A stretch of 64,000 bases of DNA from Guptibacillus hwajinpoensis. GTDB taxonomy: Bacteria > Bacillota > Bacilli > Bacillales > Guptibacillaceae. Positions within the stretch are counted from its first letter, which is position 1, and every line of letters starts with the position of its first letter. The stretch spans positions 62,001 through 126,000 of the forward strand of contig NZ_LELK01000009.1 in assembly GCF_001039475.1 (NCBI RefSeq). The letters are read 5' to 3'. The notes beneath the pieces are model-generated. The model worked only from the letters and a program-made list of their open reading frames with translations. It was not told the origin of the DNA and did no database searches. Below are positions 16,482 to 25,116 of this stretch, piece after piece. Both the position numbers and the translations under genes were made by a program.

Positions 16482-17048
16482 ATGAACATGTACGGCAATC
16501 ACATGCCTAATCCAGGTGTACAGGGTGCTATGCAGGGTAACATGCCTAATCAGGCTGTCCAAGGTGCTATGCAAGGAATGCCTAATCAAGCTGTTCAAGG
16601 TGCTATGATGGGTAATATGCCTAATCAAGCCGTTCAAGGTGCTATGCAAGGTAACATGCCTAATCAAGCTGTCCAAGGTGCTATGCAGGGTAATATGCCT
16701 AACCAAGCCGTTCAAGGTGCTATGATGCATGGTAAAGAAAAAGAGCTTAAAGGCGATATGAAAAAATTATGTAACCATTACAGTCACTACCATGCCAAAG
16801 TTAAAATGCAGGATGGAATGGAGTATGAAGGTATTATAATGGATTCTGATGATGAACATATGTCAATGATCATCCCTCAAGAAGTTGAAGAAGATGAAGG
16901 TCCGGATATGAACAGGCAGTATGGAAGATATCGCTACCGTAGATTCGGTCGATTTTTCTTTCCATTAGCTGGTATTGCCGCTTTAAGTCTAATCCCTTAC
17001 TATCGCCCATACCCGTATTACCCTTACTATCCGCCATATTATTACTAA
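16482..17048 (+). CDS. Protein with six 13-residue NMPNQAVQGAMQG repeats and Tyr/Pro-rich tail
   Basis: 188 residues; AAAGGAGGAATT ribosome binding site. The first 80 or so residues are six near-identical repeats of about 13 residues (consensus GNMPNQAVQGAMQ). Then comes a charged central domain with KVKMQDGMEYEGIIMDSDDEHMSMII, which looks like the small beta-barrel hydrolytic-free module seen in many Bacillus spore or coat proteins (YEGYI...). The end is an RYGRYRYRRFGRFFFP stretch, a hydrophobic segment, and a PYYRPYPYYPYYPPYYY tail. Such tails are common in spore-coat proteins, so a coat or surface role is likely, but this is inference. A strong terminator follows. Confidence 0.8.
   Translation: MNMYGNHMPNPGVQGAMQGNMPNQAVQGAMQGMPNQAVQGAMMGNMPNQAVQGAMQGNMPNQAVQGAMQGNMPNQAVQGAMMHGKEKELKGDMKKLCNHYSHYHAKVKMQDGMEYEGIIMDSDDEHMSMIIPQEVEEDEGPDMNRQYGRYRYRRFGRFFFPLAGIAALSLIPYYRPYPYYPYYPPYYY
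16497..16732 (+). repeat. In-gene 39-bp tandem repeat (six copies)
   Basis: DNA repeats of 39 bp (one of 36 bp) coding for the 13-residue units of the 16482 gene, with mostly synonymous third-base differences. Copy number could vary by slippage. Confidence 0.85.
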
Positions 17049-17049
17049 C

Positions 17050-17082
17050 AAAAAAGGAAGCCAACAAGGCTTCCTTTTTTGT
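17050..17082. terminator. Terminator between the repeat-protein gene and the dehydrogenase gene
   Basis: AAAAAAGGAAGCC / GGCTTCCTTTTTT with a 5-base loop; symmetrical and between convergent genes. Confidence 0.92.
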
Positions 17083-17099
17083 TCAATCCCTATCTCAAA

Positions 17100-18092
17100 C
17101 TAGATCGATACTGCTAATTTACCAAATTGATTTGCATCACTTAGATGCTTAAATGCTTTCTCGATCTCATTTAATGAATACGTTTCATCAATGACAGGCT
17201 TAATCGAATGATTAGCTACAAATTCTATCATTTCATTAAACTCCTCTGCACTGCCCATCGTTGATCCAAGTAAGTTGTATTGGCCATAGAAGAAAGAACG
17301 CAAGTCAAAATCAATTGAGTCTCCTGTTGAGGAACCGAAAATGACTAGAGTCCCTCCTCGTTTCAATAAACTGAGTGATCGATTAAAGGTGGCAGCTCCC
17401 ACACTTTCAATCACGAGGTTAACGTGTTCATTTTCAGCTACTTTAGCCCAGTCTTCGTCATTCGAAAGAGCTTTGTGAGCTCCGAGTTTAAGTGCAGCTT
17501 CTCTTTTCTCTTCACTTCTTGAACTAACAATGACTCTCGCACCGGCTGCTTTCGCAAATTGGAGAAGAAATGTCGCCACTCCTCCACCTATTCCCGGAAT
17601 AAATACGGTTTGATCACTTTTAAGCTGACCTCTTGTAAATAAAGCACGAAACGCCGTTAAACCCGCGAGACCAATAACAGCTGCTTCCTCAAACGATAAC
17701 GACTCAGGCTTTAACACAGCATTCTCAGCTGGTACAACAATTGTTTCTGCAAACGTACCATCACCAGGGAATCCAACTATTTGAAACCCTTCTGGTGGAA
17801 TCGCTGAATTTTCTCTCCAACCAAGTCCAGGATTAATAACCACATGATCGCCAACTTTTACATCTTTCACTTCACTACCGACTTCAATAACGATTCCTGC
17901 TCCGTCAGAGCCTAGAACAACATCTGGTTCAGAAGCATCGTGTCTATCAGGAATAAATAGGTCGCGATGGTTAAGACCTGAAGCCTTTAGTTTGATCTTC
18001 ACTTCTCCATTTGATGGCGACTTTTCATTCAATTCATCTCGAAGAGCTAGTCCTTCATTTCCAGCATAGCCTCCATGAACAAATCCTTTCAT
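17100..18092 (-). CDS. Zinc-type alcohol dehydrogenase / quinone oxidoreductase family protein
   Basis: 330 residues of the medium-chain dehydrogenase superfamily: GroES-like N-terminal domain (KASGLNHRDLFIPDR, DGAGIVIEVGSEVKDVKVGDHV) and a Rossmann domain (FIPGIGGGVATFLLQFAKAAGARVIVSSRSEEK, about residues 163-197) that binds NADP(H) or NAD(H). The zinc ligands of true alcohol dehydrogenases are not apparent (no GHE catalytic-zinc motif, no four-Cys lobe), so a quinone oxidoreductase or enone-reductase role is more likely. It lies 23 bases after the Dabb gene in a two-gene operon. Substrate unknown. Confidence 0.85.
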   Translation of the reverse strand: MKGFVHGGYAGNEGLALRDELNEKSPSNGEVKIKLKASGLNHRDLFIPDRHDASEPDVVLGSDGAGIVIEVGSEVKDVKVGDHVVINPGLGWRENSAIPPEGFQIVGFPGDGTFAETIVVPAENAVLKPESLSFEEAAVIGLAGLTAFRALFTRGQLKSDQTVFIPGIGGGVATFLLQFAKAAGARVIVSSRSEEKREAALKLGAHKALSNDEDWAKVAENEHVNLVIESVGAATFNRSLSLLKRGGTLVIFGSSTGDSIDFDLRSFFYGQYNLLGSTMGSAEEFNEMIEFVANHSIKPVIDETYSLNEIEKAFKHLSDANQFGKLAVSI

Positions 18093-18115
18093 ATGTATTC
18101 TCTCCTTTCACTTCC

Positions 18116-18412
18116 TTACATACATTCAAAATCAAGTGCTAGTACTTCTGTCATGCCAATTTCTTTAAGATATGCAACAACGTCTTGATGGGCTGGATGA
18201 GGACCATATGCCTCTAAGGCTTCCTTTGATTCAAAACGAACGGTTAATCCACTTTCAAAGCCCTGGCTTCTATCAGAAAAGTTAGTTCCAGCTTGAATAT
18301 CGACAATTCCCGGAATCTTGTCCTTTACCTGAATTAGTCTGCTCATCCCTTCTTCTTTCTGTTCCTTTGTTGTTTCATTACTAAACTTAAATAATACAAC
18401 GTGTTCGATCAT
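18116..18412 (-). CDS. Dabb-family (stress-responsive A/B barrel) protein
   Basis: 98 residues, MIEHVVLFKFSN start and GLTVRFESKEALEAYGPHPAHQDVV near the end, the marks of the dimeric alpha-beta barrel Dabb family. Members act in stress response or as small cyclases or decarboxylases in secondary metabolism; no specific reaction can be given. AAGGAGGAG precedes the ATG. It is the first gene of an operon with the dehydrogenase. Confidence 0.88.
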   Translation of the reverse strand: MIEHVVLFKFSNETTKEQKEEGMSRLIQVKDKIPGIVDIQAGTNFSDRSQGFESGLTVRFESKEALEAYGPHPAHQDVVAYLKEIGMTEVLALDFECM

Positions 18413-18450
18413 AGAAACTCCTCCTTCTCTTTTCCTTATTTATACACAAA

Positions 18451-18481
18451 ACAGCGCCCAGAAACAAATCCAAGGCGCTGT
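18451..18481 (-). terminator. Terminator separating the papain-like gene from the Dabb operon
   Basis: ACAGCGCC / GGCGCTGT stem with a TTTTG run on the minus strand. It lies just after the stop of the 656-residue protein gene. Confidence 0.7.
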
Positions 18482-18491
18482 ACACTTTAAT

Positions 18492-20462
18492 TTATTTACT
18501 AATCCATGTATACTCCTGGCCCCAGCTATCTAGAGCCATGGACTTCACATTTGAGACGTTCTCTGCCTCTACTGCGTAAGCATCTCCCTGTTCATAAGGA
18601 TTGTAGTGAAATGCGTATAACCTTGATGTAAATTCATCGAATGGCAACGAACTTTCACCAGGAAGTTCTCCATGATCCATCACTGTACTTTCGATACCTT
18701 GACCCCAGTTTTGCGAACCATCATTGTTCGGATTATAGAAATAGACTCGATATTCTCCATCTGGGCTTTTTGCGATTCTTTGAATCGAAACTGCATGGAA
18801 ACCAAGCATCTTCCCATGAACGTTTGTAATGAAAATGCCAACGGGGTTTGGGTAGATTAGTTCATAATCATCATTGTACTCAGGATGATGTGTAGCATAA
18901 AACAGTCTTACAAACCCTGGATAATCGGTTACACTACCTGTTATCGGTTCGATAACTGTACTGAATCCTTTTTGTACCCAATCGCCATAAAAAGCTGGAT
19001 TAACCCAGCGGTGCCCATCTTCTCCTCTAAGAGCTACGCGGCTCATCATTTCGCTGTAAATACGATCAAGATGCGGTACGAGGACAAGCGATACAGGATC
19101 AAGCTCTGGATGTAGATCTGGTGCAAGACCTCCATGAAGATCTTTAGAGTGAATTTGAACACCTTCAAACACCATATCAATGTCCCCATCACGTGCAGCT
19201 CTAGGAATAATCTCTAGTAAATATCCTGGCGCGTGTTGAGCCCATAGACTGATTCCTCTCGCTGCCTGACAAGTAGGGTTAAGACCCTGTCCAACGCCAA
19301 GAGGTTGACCAAGGACACTAATCACTCCAGCAAGCAAAATGCTGTTTGCTGTTAGCCCCTCTCCTTCTCCTACTGTTTTGAAGAGAGCACTTCTTACCTC
19401 AGGTCGTATATCCAGTTCAATCAATCGCCTTAATCCCGGCATGACAGGGGATGCAGATAATACCCCTCTTTCAAGCAATAGAGCAAGACCGTACACCGAT
19501 TGGCATGTTGAAGGGAAAAGAGCTACCTTTATAAGCTGGTGTACGAGTTCAGCGTGCTCCTCAAGATTTGCCTTCCCTTTACTAGTTAGCTGCAATAAGA
19601 CAGGAAGAAGGTGTGGAGATTTACGACTCAAAAACCTTGCTAGAACGCTATGCTGTGGAGAGCAAAGCCCTGTTTTTCTCATTGAAATCCCAAGTGCTTC
19701 ACTCTCTTTACGCAACTCTTCAGTGGAAAGTGCCATCAGCTGTTTACGATAATCATTGGGTAACGAATGATCACTACTTAACTGTGAAGGCCCTTCTATC
19801 GAAGCAATATACTGCTCAAGAACTTCAGCTTGAGTTCCACTTGTTTCGGTTTTCAACATTTCTTTAGCCATTCTTATCATTGAAACAGTCCGTTTCACTG
19901 TAATAGGGCGTTGAGCGGTTAACCGTTCAATTTCATAGATAAGTGTTTCTGAAAGCGCGCTTGAAGAAAGATACTGTGAAATAAATCGAAACAGCCTCTG
20001 TGCTTCAACTGTGTTTTCCTTTTTCTCAATTCGAGACGCTTCCGAGGCATCTGGGAAAAGCAGATCAAGGTTCAATGCCATAACTTCATTTAAGAAGTCC
20101 ATTGCCATCTCCTGTGATACTTTAGGATGATTCATTTTTCCTTCTGCAATGGCTAACATACGCAAATCGCTGAGCATTTCAATAACATACGGAAGACCTT
20201 TCGCCTGCAAAGAACCGGCTACTAGTGGGGCTTGCAGCTTCGATGCATCTTCCCATGGACCGTCCTGGAAAACCCCTGCATCATCTAATCGGTGTGCGTA
20301 TTGATATAGCACTTCTAGTCCCTCTTCGGTTTCAAGGAGACGGTTCGCTTCTTGATATACATCTGTTTGATAACGCGACTTCGCATAAGAAGCCGCTTCT
20401 TCTAGACGTGTCAATGAGCGGGAAAACCTTGCAATCTTTCCTTCTGTTACTTCAGATGGCAT
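18492..20462 (-). CDS. Large protein with putative papain-like cysteine protease or acyltransferase core
   Basis: 656 residues, not a family I can name. Residues 1-380 are helical and leucine-rich with no signal peptide or membrane segment. Residues 385-405 read QPLGVGQGLNPTCQAARG: Gln392 and Cys398 are six residues apart, as are the oxyanion Gln and catalytic Cys in papain-type enzymes, and the Cys starts a helix-like stretch. His556 in LGFHAVSIQRI and Asn577 in YFYNPNN would complete a Cys-His-Asn triad in the usual order. The gene follows an ATP-grasp ligase gene by 31 bases, with its own AAGGAG site, and ends at a terminator. A peptidase or transpeptidase acting on the ligase product is a reasonable inference; no substrate can be named. 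Confidence 0.75.
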   Translation of the reverse strand: MPSEVTEGKIARFSRSLTRLEEAASYAKSRYQTDVYQEANRLLETEEGLEVLYQYAHRLDDAGVFQDGPWEDASKLQAPLVAGSLQAKGLPYVIEMLSDLRMLAIAEGKMNHPKVSQEMAMDFLNEVMALNLDLLFPDASEASRIEKKENTVEAQRLFRFISQYLSSSALSETLIYEIERLTAQRPITVKRTVSMIRMAKEMLKTETSGTQAEVLEQYIASIEGPSQLSSDHSLPNDYRKQLMALSTEELRKESEALGISMRKTGLCSPQHSVLARFLSRKSPHLLPVLLQLTSKGKANLEEHAELVHQLIKVALFPSTCQSVYGLALLLERGVLSASPVMPGLRRLIELDIRPEVRSALFKTVGEGEGLTANSILLAGVISVLGQPLGVGQGLNPTCQAARGISLWAQHAPGYLLEIIPRAARDGDIDMVFEGVQIHSKDLHGGLAPDLHPELDPVSLVLVPHLDRIYSEMMSRVALRGEDGHRWVNPAFYGDWVQKGFSTVIEPITGSVTDYPGFVRLFYATHHPEYNDDYELIYPNPVGIFITNVHGKMLGFHAVSIQRIAKSPDGEYRVYFYNPNNDGSQNWGQGIESTVMDHGELPGESSLPFDEFTSRLYAFHYNPYEQGDAYAVEAENVSNVKSMALDSWGQEYTWISK

Positions 20463-20494
20463 GCTAAATTCTCCTTTATGGTAAAGATAATGTT

Positions 20495-21763
20495 CTATAG
20501 ATAGAAGTCATACTTTTCATAGTCAACAAGTAAACGAGTGATTTCGGCACTATCATCTCCGAAGAAGAAGATCGTACCATAATGGTTTCCAAAGCCTACG
20601 CGCTCAGCAACTTTCCCTTGAGGAGGTGTGAACATATCATGTTTCTCAAAGAAATCATGGTTTTCAAGCTCTTCTGGAATATTTAGCTCCTCAATAAAGT
20701 TCACATGTGGATGAACCATTAGACATCCAGCATAACCCTGTGCCTCATCCTCACCTGGGAAGAATTTTCTTAATTCTTCTTCTGTCGTATTCGGATCACT
20801 ACAAAGAATTTGAGCTTCATATGCACTGAATCCGTAAGCGCGTTCAATTAAATCAAATATATGTCCTCCAGGTACTCTCGCCGCTACTTCGCCAAAGTGA
20901 AGGGTACCATCAGGCATAACAAAATACTCTGGATGAATAACACCATTCTCAATTTCAAATGCCTCGATTAGCTGTTCAATTGCTTTTCGAATGATCGGAC
21001 GTCTCGCTTCAAGAGACGGGGAAGGTGGTACAAAGTTAGAGTATCCGAGTTTTACATACTCTGTAATATTAAGAAATTGAATTTTTCCATTATGGACGAA
21101 AACTTCACAAGAGAATTCCTGTCCGTCTAGATGACTTTCCATTAGTAAAGGAAAATCAGTATCTGTTAGTGCTTCAATATCTGCAGGGTTATCGATCGCT
21201 CGATGTCCAACTGATCCAGCCTTATCTAGAGGCTTACAGTGAATTGGTTCGTATTTATCTCCATCCACTTTCAGTAGAGCATCGTTCACTCTTTTTAGAA
21301 AGCGCTTTACATCTTCTTTATCTCTTGCTTCTTCAAAAACGCCTACTTTAATGCCGGCCATCTGTGCTTTTCGTTTCATCATCCCTTTATCTCTTAAAAG
21401 AAGCGAACGGTTAAAAAGTCTTGGTTCTTCTCTGAAGCGTGAATTTAGAGCACCTGCCCATTCAACACACTCTTCATAAAGAGGTACTGCAACCTCTGCA
21501 CCTAGTGCTTTAAGTTGCTTATAGAGTTTGTCTGAACCTTCATTCAATCTGTCAAACTCCCAACCTACGAAAGTGATGTCATGCTTCTCGGCATATTCCT
21601 TAAAATCAGGAGGACCCACCACTACAAAAGGCCGATTCAACTTGTCACAGGCCTCAATTGCGGGAAGACTCCATCCAATCAATGCTGTTAAATATGGAAT
21701 TGTCCTTCCTTCTGGCTGACTTTCTTGTAACGTCTGGTTCATTTCTAGCTGATCCAGTTCCAT
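20495..21763 (-). CDS. ATP-grasp carboxylate-amine ligase family protein
   Basis: 422 residues. An N-terminal Rossmann-like part (TALIGWSLPAIEACDKLNRPFVVVG) precedes the ATP-grasp fold: Lys177 with GSVGH (HCKPLDKAGSVGH), Glu209 in LLMESHLDG, the metal-binding GEVAAR (291-296) and PGGHIFDL. These enzymes activate a carboxylate as acyl phosphate and couple it to an amine or thiol; substrates range from amino acids to peptides and proteins. About 85 C-terminal residues beyond the core (YAGCLMVHPHVNF... to DYEKYDFYL) are unfamiliar. AAAGGAGCG precedes the ATG. It is the first gene of a two-gene operon with the papain-like protein. Confidence 0.85.
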   Translation of the reverse strand: MELDQLEMNQTLQESQPEGRTIPYLTALIGWSLPAIEACDKLNRPFVVVGPPDFKEYAEKHDITFVGWEFDRLNEGSDKLYKQLKALGAEVAVPLYEECVEWAGALNSRFREEPRLFNRSLLLRDKGMMKRKAQMAGIKVGVFEEARDKEDVKRFLKRVNDALLKVDGDKYEPIHCKPLDKAGSVGHRAIDNPADIEALTDTDFPLLMESHLDGQEFSCEVFVHNGKIQFLNITEYVKLGYSNFVPPSPSLEARRPIIRKAIEQLIEAFEIENGVIHPEYFVMPDGTLHFGEVAARVPGGHIFDLIERAYGFSAYEAQILCSDPNTTEEELRKFFPGEDEAQGYAGCLMVHPHVNFIEELNIPEELENHDFFEKHDMFTPPQGKVAERVGFGNHYGTIFFFGDDSAEITRLLVDYEKYDFYL

Positions 21764-21800
21764 TTTGTTCTCGCTCCTTTATAAAATAGTAGAGAAGTCT

Positions 21801-21936
21801 TTCCTGACCTTCTTTATATAACGTAGCAGATATAACAACTTATTTTAACTAATATTCTGAACTTTCGCCACATTAATACAAAAGAAGTCATAAAACGACA
21901 CAAATCGACTTACCTGTTAGTGTGAGAGGTCAGGAA
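21801..21936. promoter_or_regulatory. Spaced 10-bp inverted repeat upstream of the ATP-grasp operon
   Basis: TTCCTGACCT at 21801-21810 and its exact complement AGGTCAGGAA at 21927-21936 flank the presumed promoter region. They may be two operator halves or chance; the distance (about 117 bases between arms) would need looping. Confidence 0.3.
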
Positions 21937-21983
21937 TACTGCTATTTATTTACTTCCCTCTTTTTGTAAAAAAGTAACAAAAA

Positions 21984-22015
21984 AAGAAAGCCGCTCTTTA
22001 TAGAACGACTTTCTC
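21984..22015 (-). terminator. Terminator of clpE
   Basis: GAAAGTCGTTC / GAGCGGCTTTC (two G-U pairs) followed by a T-rich run on the minus strand, directly after the stop. Confidence 0.75.
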
Positions 22016-22023
22016 TTACATTT

Positions 22024-24147
22024 TTACGCTTGTTTATTCACGACAATGTTACCTTCGATTAGTTCAACAGTGACTGATTTCACATCGCTTTCATCCACGA
22101 GTAAATCTGCAATACCGTCTTCAACATGCTCTTCAATAACTCTTCTCAGAGGTCGTGCACCAAACGTTGGATTGTACCCTAATTCTGCCAGTTTCCTTTT
22201 CGCTTCATCACTAATTGTTAGTGATAAATTCTGTTCAACAAGACTCTCATCTAACTCTTGAATCATTAAATCTACAATCGTAACAAGACTTGTTTGTTCA
22301 AGAGATTTAAAAGGAATGATCCCATCAAATCGGTTTAAGAATTCTGGTCTGAAATAGTTTCCTAAACTTTCCATGACGTTTGTGTAGCTTTCTGCTGAAT
22401 CAAAACCAACAGTAATTTTGCGTTCTGCAGTTCCAGCATTACTTGTCATAATAATAACTGTATCTTTAAAGCTAACCATTCTACCCTGACTATCTGTCAA
22501 ACGACCATCATCTAGAATCTGAAGGAACATATTTTGAACATCAGGATGAGCCTTTTCGACCTCATCAATTAATAAGATACTGTAAGGCTTACGACGAACT
22601 CTTTCGGTTAACTGCCCTGCTTCCTCATGACCTACATAACCTGGAGGTGAGCCGATAAGCTTAGATACGGAGTGCTTCTCCATGTACTCACTCATATCAA
22701 GTCGAATCATAGCTTCTCTGTCTCCAAACAACTCTTCAGCAAGTGATTTAGAAAGTTCTGTCTTACCTACTCCCGTTGGCCCAACGAATAAGAATGAACC
22801 GATAGGGCGATTTTGACGTTTCAAACCTGCTCTGCTTCTGCGAATCGCTTTTGCTACTTTGTTAACGGCCTCTTCTTGCCCAACTATCTTCGTATTAAGT
22901 CGTTCAGCAAGGTTTCTCATCTTGGTTTGTTCATCTTCACGAAGTTTGCGAACAGGGATTCCAGTCTTGTCCTCAATAATGTGTTGAATTTCTTCTAAAT
23001 CAATCACATTCTCAGACTTGGAAGAATGATTAACGGTTTCTTCAAGCTGCTTCTCAAGCTTAGACTCTTCATCCCGCAGCTTAGCTGCTTCTTCATAGTC
23101 TTCAGCATCTGTCGCCTTTTTCTTATCTACAGCTAATTGCTGCAAACGTTTTTGAATATCATCATGGTTTGTTTCAGCGAATGTTAAGTTCATTTTCGCA
23201 CCTGCTTCATCCAATAAATCAATGGCCTTATCTGGAAGGAAACGGTCTTGTATGAACCGGTTAGACAATGTTACACACGCTTTAATGGCTTCTTGTGTGT
23301 AGCTAACTTCATGATATTCTTCATATTTACTCTTAAGCCCATTTAGAATTTCAATCGCTTCTTCTACGGACGGTTCATTGACCATTACTGGCTGGAAACG
23401 ACGCTCAAGAGCCGCGTCCTTCTCAATTTGTCGATACTCTTTAAGGGTGGTTGCGCCAATAAGCTGTAGCTCCCCCCTAGCGAGTGCAGGTTTCAGAATG
23501 TTACCTGCATCCATTGATCCTTCTGCTGATCCTGCACCGACAATCTGATGAAGTTCATCAACGAATAGAATAACGTTCTTTCTATTTTGCAACTCTGTAA
23601 TCAGTTGCTTCATTCTCTCTTCAAATTGCCCTCTAATCCCTGTATTTGATACAAGGGAAACTACATCAAGTAAATAAATCTCTTTATTCTTAAGCTTAGA
23701 AGGAACGTTCCCTTCAGAAATTCGAAGAGCAAGACCTTCGGCGATCGCTGTTTTACCAACACCTGCTTCACCGATAAGAACTGGATTATTTTTATTTCTT
23801 CTATTTAACGTTTCAATTACGCGAGCTACTTCTTTCTCCCTACCAATTACCGGATCAATTAAACCAGCTTTAGCCGCATCAGAAAGATTACGACCTAAAT
23901 CATCAAGCAAGCCGCCTTTTCCGTGTTCAGTCTCTGATTCAGGAACTTGATTACTAGCAGATCCGTTTGATGCATTCATAAAGGAGTTAAAGAAATCGTC
24001 TATTTGACCTTTTGGTGATGGAGTATTTTGACCATTCATCACTTTTGTATAACACGTGCTACAAAGATGAACTCGTTTTCTACTCTCATTTACTTGAACA
24101 TTCAATTGAACTGACGCGTTATTCTGCTTGCAATGATCACAAAGCAT
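22024..24147 (-). CDS. clpE: ATP-dependent Clp protease ATP-binding subunit ClpE
   Basis: 707 residues. The N-terminal zinc finger (CDHC ... CSTC, residues 3-6 and 29-32) distinguishes ClpE from ClpC. Two AAA+ modules follow: Walker [10 protein letters not shown] (about 125) and GPTGVGKTE (about 460), with LLDEAG/VDELHQ and [10 protein letters not shown] Walker B motifs, and a UVR-type segment between them ([20 protein letters not shown]). ClpE is a Hsp100 unfoldase that partners with ClpP for misfolded proteins and helps to destabilise CtsR after heat shock. AAGGAGGCC precedes the ATG. CtsR boxes lie in its promoter. Confidence 0.96.
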   Translation of the reverse strand: MLCDHCKQNNASVQLNVQVNESRKRVHLCSTCYTKVMNGQNTPSPKGQIDDFFNSFMNASNGSASNQVPESETEHGKGGLLDDLGRNLSDAAKAGLIDPVIGREKEVARVIETLNRRNKNNPVLIGEAGVGKTAIAEGLALRISEGNVPSKLKNKEIYLLDVVSLVSNTGIRGQFEERMKQLITELQNRKNVILFVDELHQIVGAGSAEGSMDAGNILKPALARGELQLIGATTLKEYRQIEKDAALERRFQPVMVNEPSVEEAIEILNGLKSKYEEYHEVSYTQEAIKACVTLSNRFIQDRFLPDKAIDLLDEAGAKMNLTFAETNHDDIQKRLQQLAVDKKKATDAEDYEEAAKLRDEESKLEKQLEETVNHSSKSENVIDLEEIQHIIEDKTGIPVRKLREDEQTKMRNLAERLNTKIVGQEEAVNKVAKAIRRSRAGLKRQNRPIGSFLFVGPTGVGKTELSKSLAEELFGDREAMIRLDMSEYMEKHSVSKLIGSPPGYVGHEEAGQLTERVRRKPYSILLIDEVEKAHPDVQNMFLQILDDGRLTDSQGRMVSFKDTVIIMTSNAGTAERKITVGFDSAESYTNVMESLGNYFRPEFLNRFDGIIPFKSLEQTSLVTIVDLMIQELDESLVEQNLSLTISDEAKRKLAELGYNPTFGARPLRRVIEEHVEDGIADLLVDESDVKSVTVELIEGNIVVNKQA

Positions 24148-24224
24148 ATGATGGCCTCCTTATAATATATATCCTTAGAATTAAATTAAGTTTGTTTAAT
24201 AAAAGGCAAAGAGATTAAATTGAC

Positions 24225-24280
24225 TTTGACTATCTTTGACCTTGTAACCTTATTATAATTTGACTATCTTTGACTTTCAA
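24225..24280 (-). promoter_or_regulatory. clpE promoter with two CtsR boxes
   Basis: On the minus strand TTGAAA (24280-24275), a 17-base spacer and TATAAT (24257-24252) form a SigA promoter. AGTCAAAGATAGTCAAA (24275-24259) fills the spacer and GGTCAAAGATAGTCAAA (24241-24225) lies just downstream of the -10. Both match the heptad direct-repeat operator of the repressor CtsR (RGTCAAANANRGTCAAA). CtsR would block polymerase at 37 C or below and release on heat stress. Confidence 0.93.
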
Positions 24281-24317
24281 GTATTATGCTTATTTTTTTG
24301 AGTAACATCTAAAAAGA

Positions 24318-24347
24318 AAAAAGCCGAGACATTAGTCTCAGCTTTTT
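24318..24347 (+). terminator. Terminator-like hairpin beside an R1 repeat
   Basis: AAAAAGC-GAGAC / GTCTC-GCTTTTT. No gene on either strand reads into it here, since clpE and the 24652 gene diverge. It may belong to the repeat or insulate the two promoters. Confidence 0.55.
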
Positions 24348-24351
24348 AAAA

Positions 24352-24507
24352 GGCTCTTTTCTAAAAAATTGTTGCTTTTGATAAAATTATTTAAAAAACC
24401 ACACTTAGTGATTGGAGCGGAAGGAGGCTCACCGCCCGCCCCGCGGAAAGCGAGTATCCTGGAGCGGAAATTAATCACCCTTATAGAAGCAAGGTCTTCG
24501 AAAAAAC
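24352..24507. repeat. Dispersed repeat family R1, full-length copy
   Basis: Starts with GGCTCTTTTCTAAAAAATTG, contains GGAGCGGAAGGAGGCTCACC, CGCCCGCCCCGCGGAAAGCG and AGTATCCTGGAGCGG, and ends near AAGGTCTTCGAAAAAAC. It is a near-copy of 27658-27816 in the opposite orientation. It fills most of the 500-bp gap between clpE and the 24652 gene. Confidence 0.85.
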
Positions 24508-24651
24508 TACATTTTGAAATGTAATATTTGAAATAAAGGAATTTTTTTAAGGCTTGGATAATAGATTGTAATAAACTACTTTTCGACAAAGGGTATACAA
24601 GTTTACTAGTACGGTAACAATGATGATAGATTACTAAAGGGAGGATTACCA

Positions 24652-25116
24652 ATGAATGATTCAGTCTATCAATTGATTGTTGAAACGACCGTCAAACGAG
24701 TCCCTACCTGTCACGAGTCGCCTGAAGATTTCTTCATTGCCCTTGATGATCGAGACTATCCTTATTTGATTCTACCAACACCGAAGGAAATGTTTGATAA
24801 CGATGATGTGTTTACTATTCGCTTAATCCCAGATCCACTAAACAGATTTCGTTTTGAAATGGACAACTCATTTACCAAATTATCATTCAAGCGCTTTTTC
24901 ACTTTTTTTGACGATAAATCCTACTACTTCGGACCAAACGACAATATGCTTATCCACTTCTTGAAGTCGCCAGTTTATAAAAGCTATGTGGCATGGGTTA
25001 GTAATTTGTACTTCAAACGGATTGACGATCTTATTGAACGGTATAACAATGAAGAACTACCTGAAGAAAGAAAATCAATTAAAGCGAAACTTTCTCGCCT
25101 TCTGATCGAAGCATAG
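24652..25116 (+). CDS. Unknown protein convergent with selU
   Basis: 154 residues, with AAAGGGAGGATT upstream of the ATG. No recognised domain. It is aromatic-rich, with PTPKEMFDNDDVF and KRFFTFFDDKSYYFGPNDN, no signal peptide and no membrane segment. Its last 38 bases overlap the 3' end of selU on the opposite strand. The strong ribosome binding site argues that it is real. Confidence 0.65.
   Translation: MNDSVYQLIVETTVKRVPTCHESPEDFFIALDDRDYPYLILPTPKEMFDNDDVFTIRLIPDPLNRFRFEMDNSFTKLSFKRFFTFFDDKSYYFGPNDNMLIHFLKSPVYKSYVAWVSNLYFKRIDDLIERYNNEELPEERKSIKAKLSRLLIEA

Noticed and set aside
16476-16730. Minus-strand reading frame with repeats opposite the 13-residue repeat gene
   Set aside because: It mirrors the plus-strand repeat; the plus frame has a strong ribosome binding site, a terminator and a coherent C-terminal domain.
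19339-19867. Plus-strand reading frames of 84-137 codons inside the papain-like gene
   Set aside because: They lie wholly within a long minus-strand gene with good ribosome binding site and continuous protein features, and have no start signals.
24622-24651. IS element or transposase gene near the R1 copies
   Set aside because: No reading frame with transposase motifs was found anywhere in the window; R1 and R2 are non-coding.
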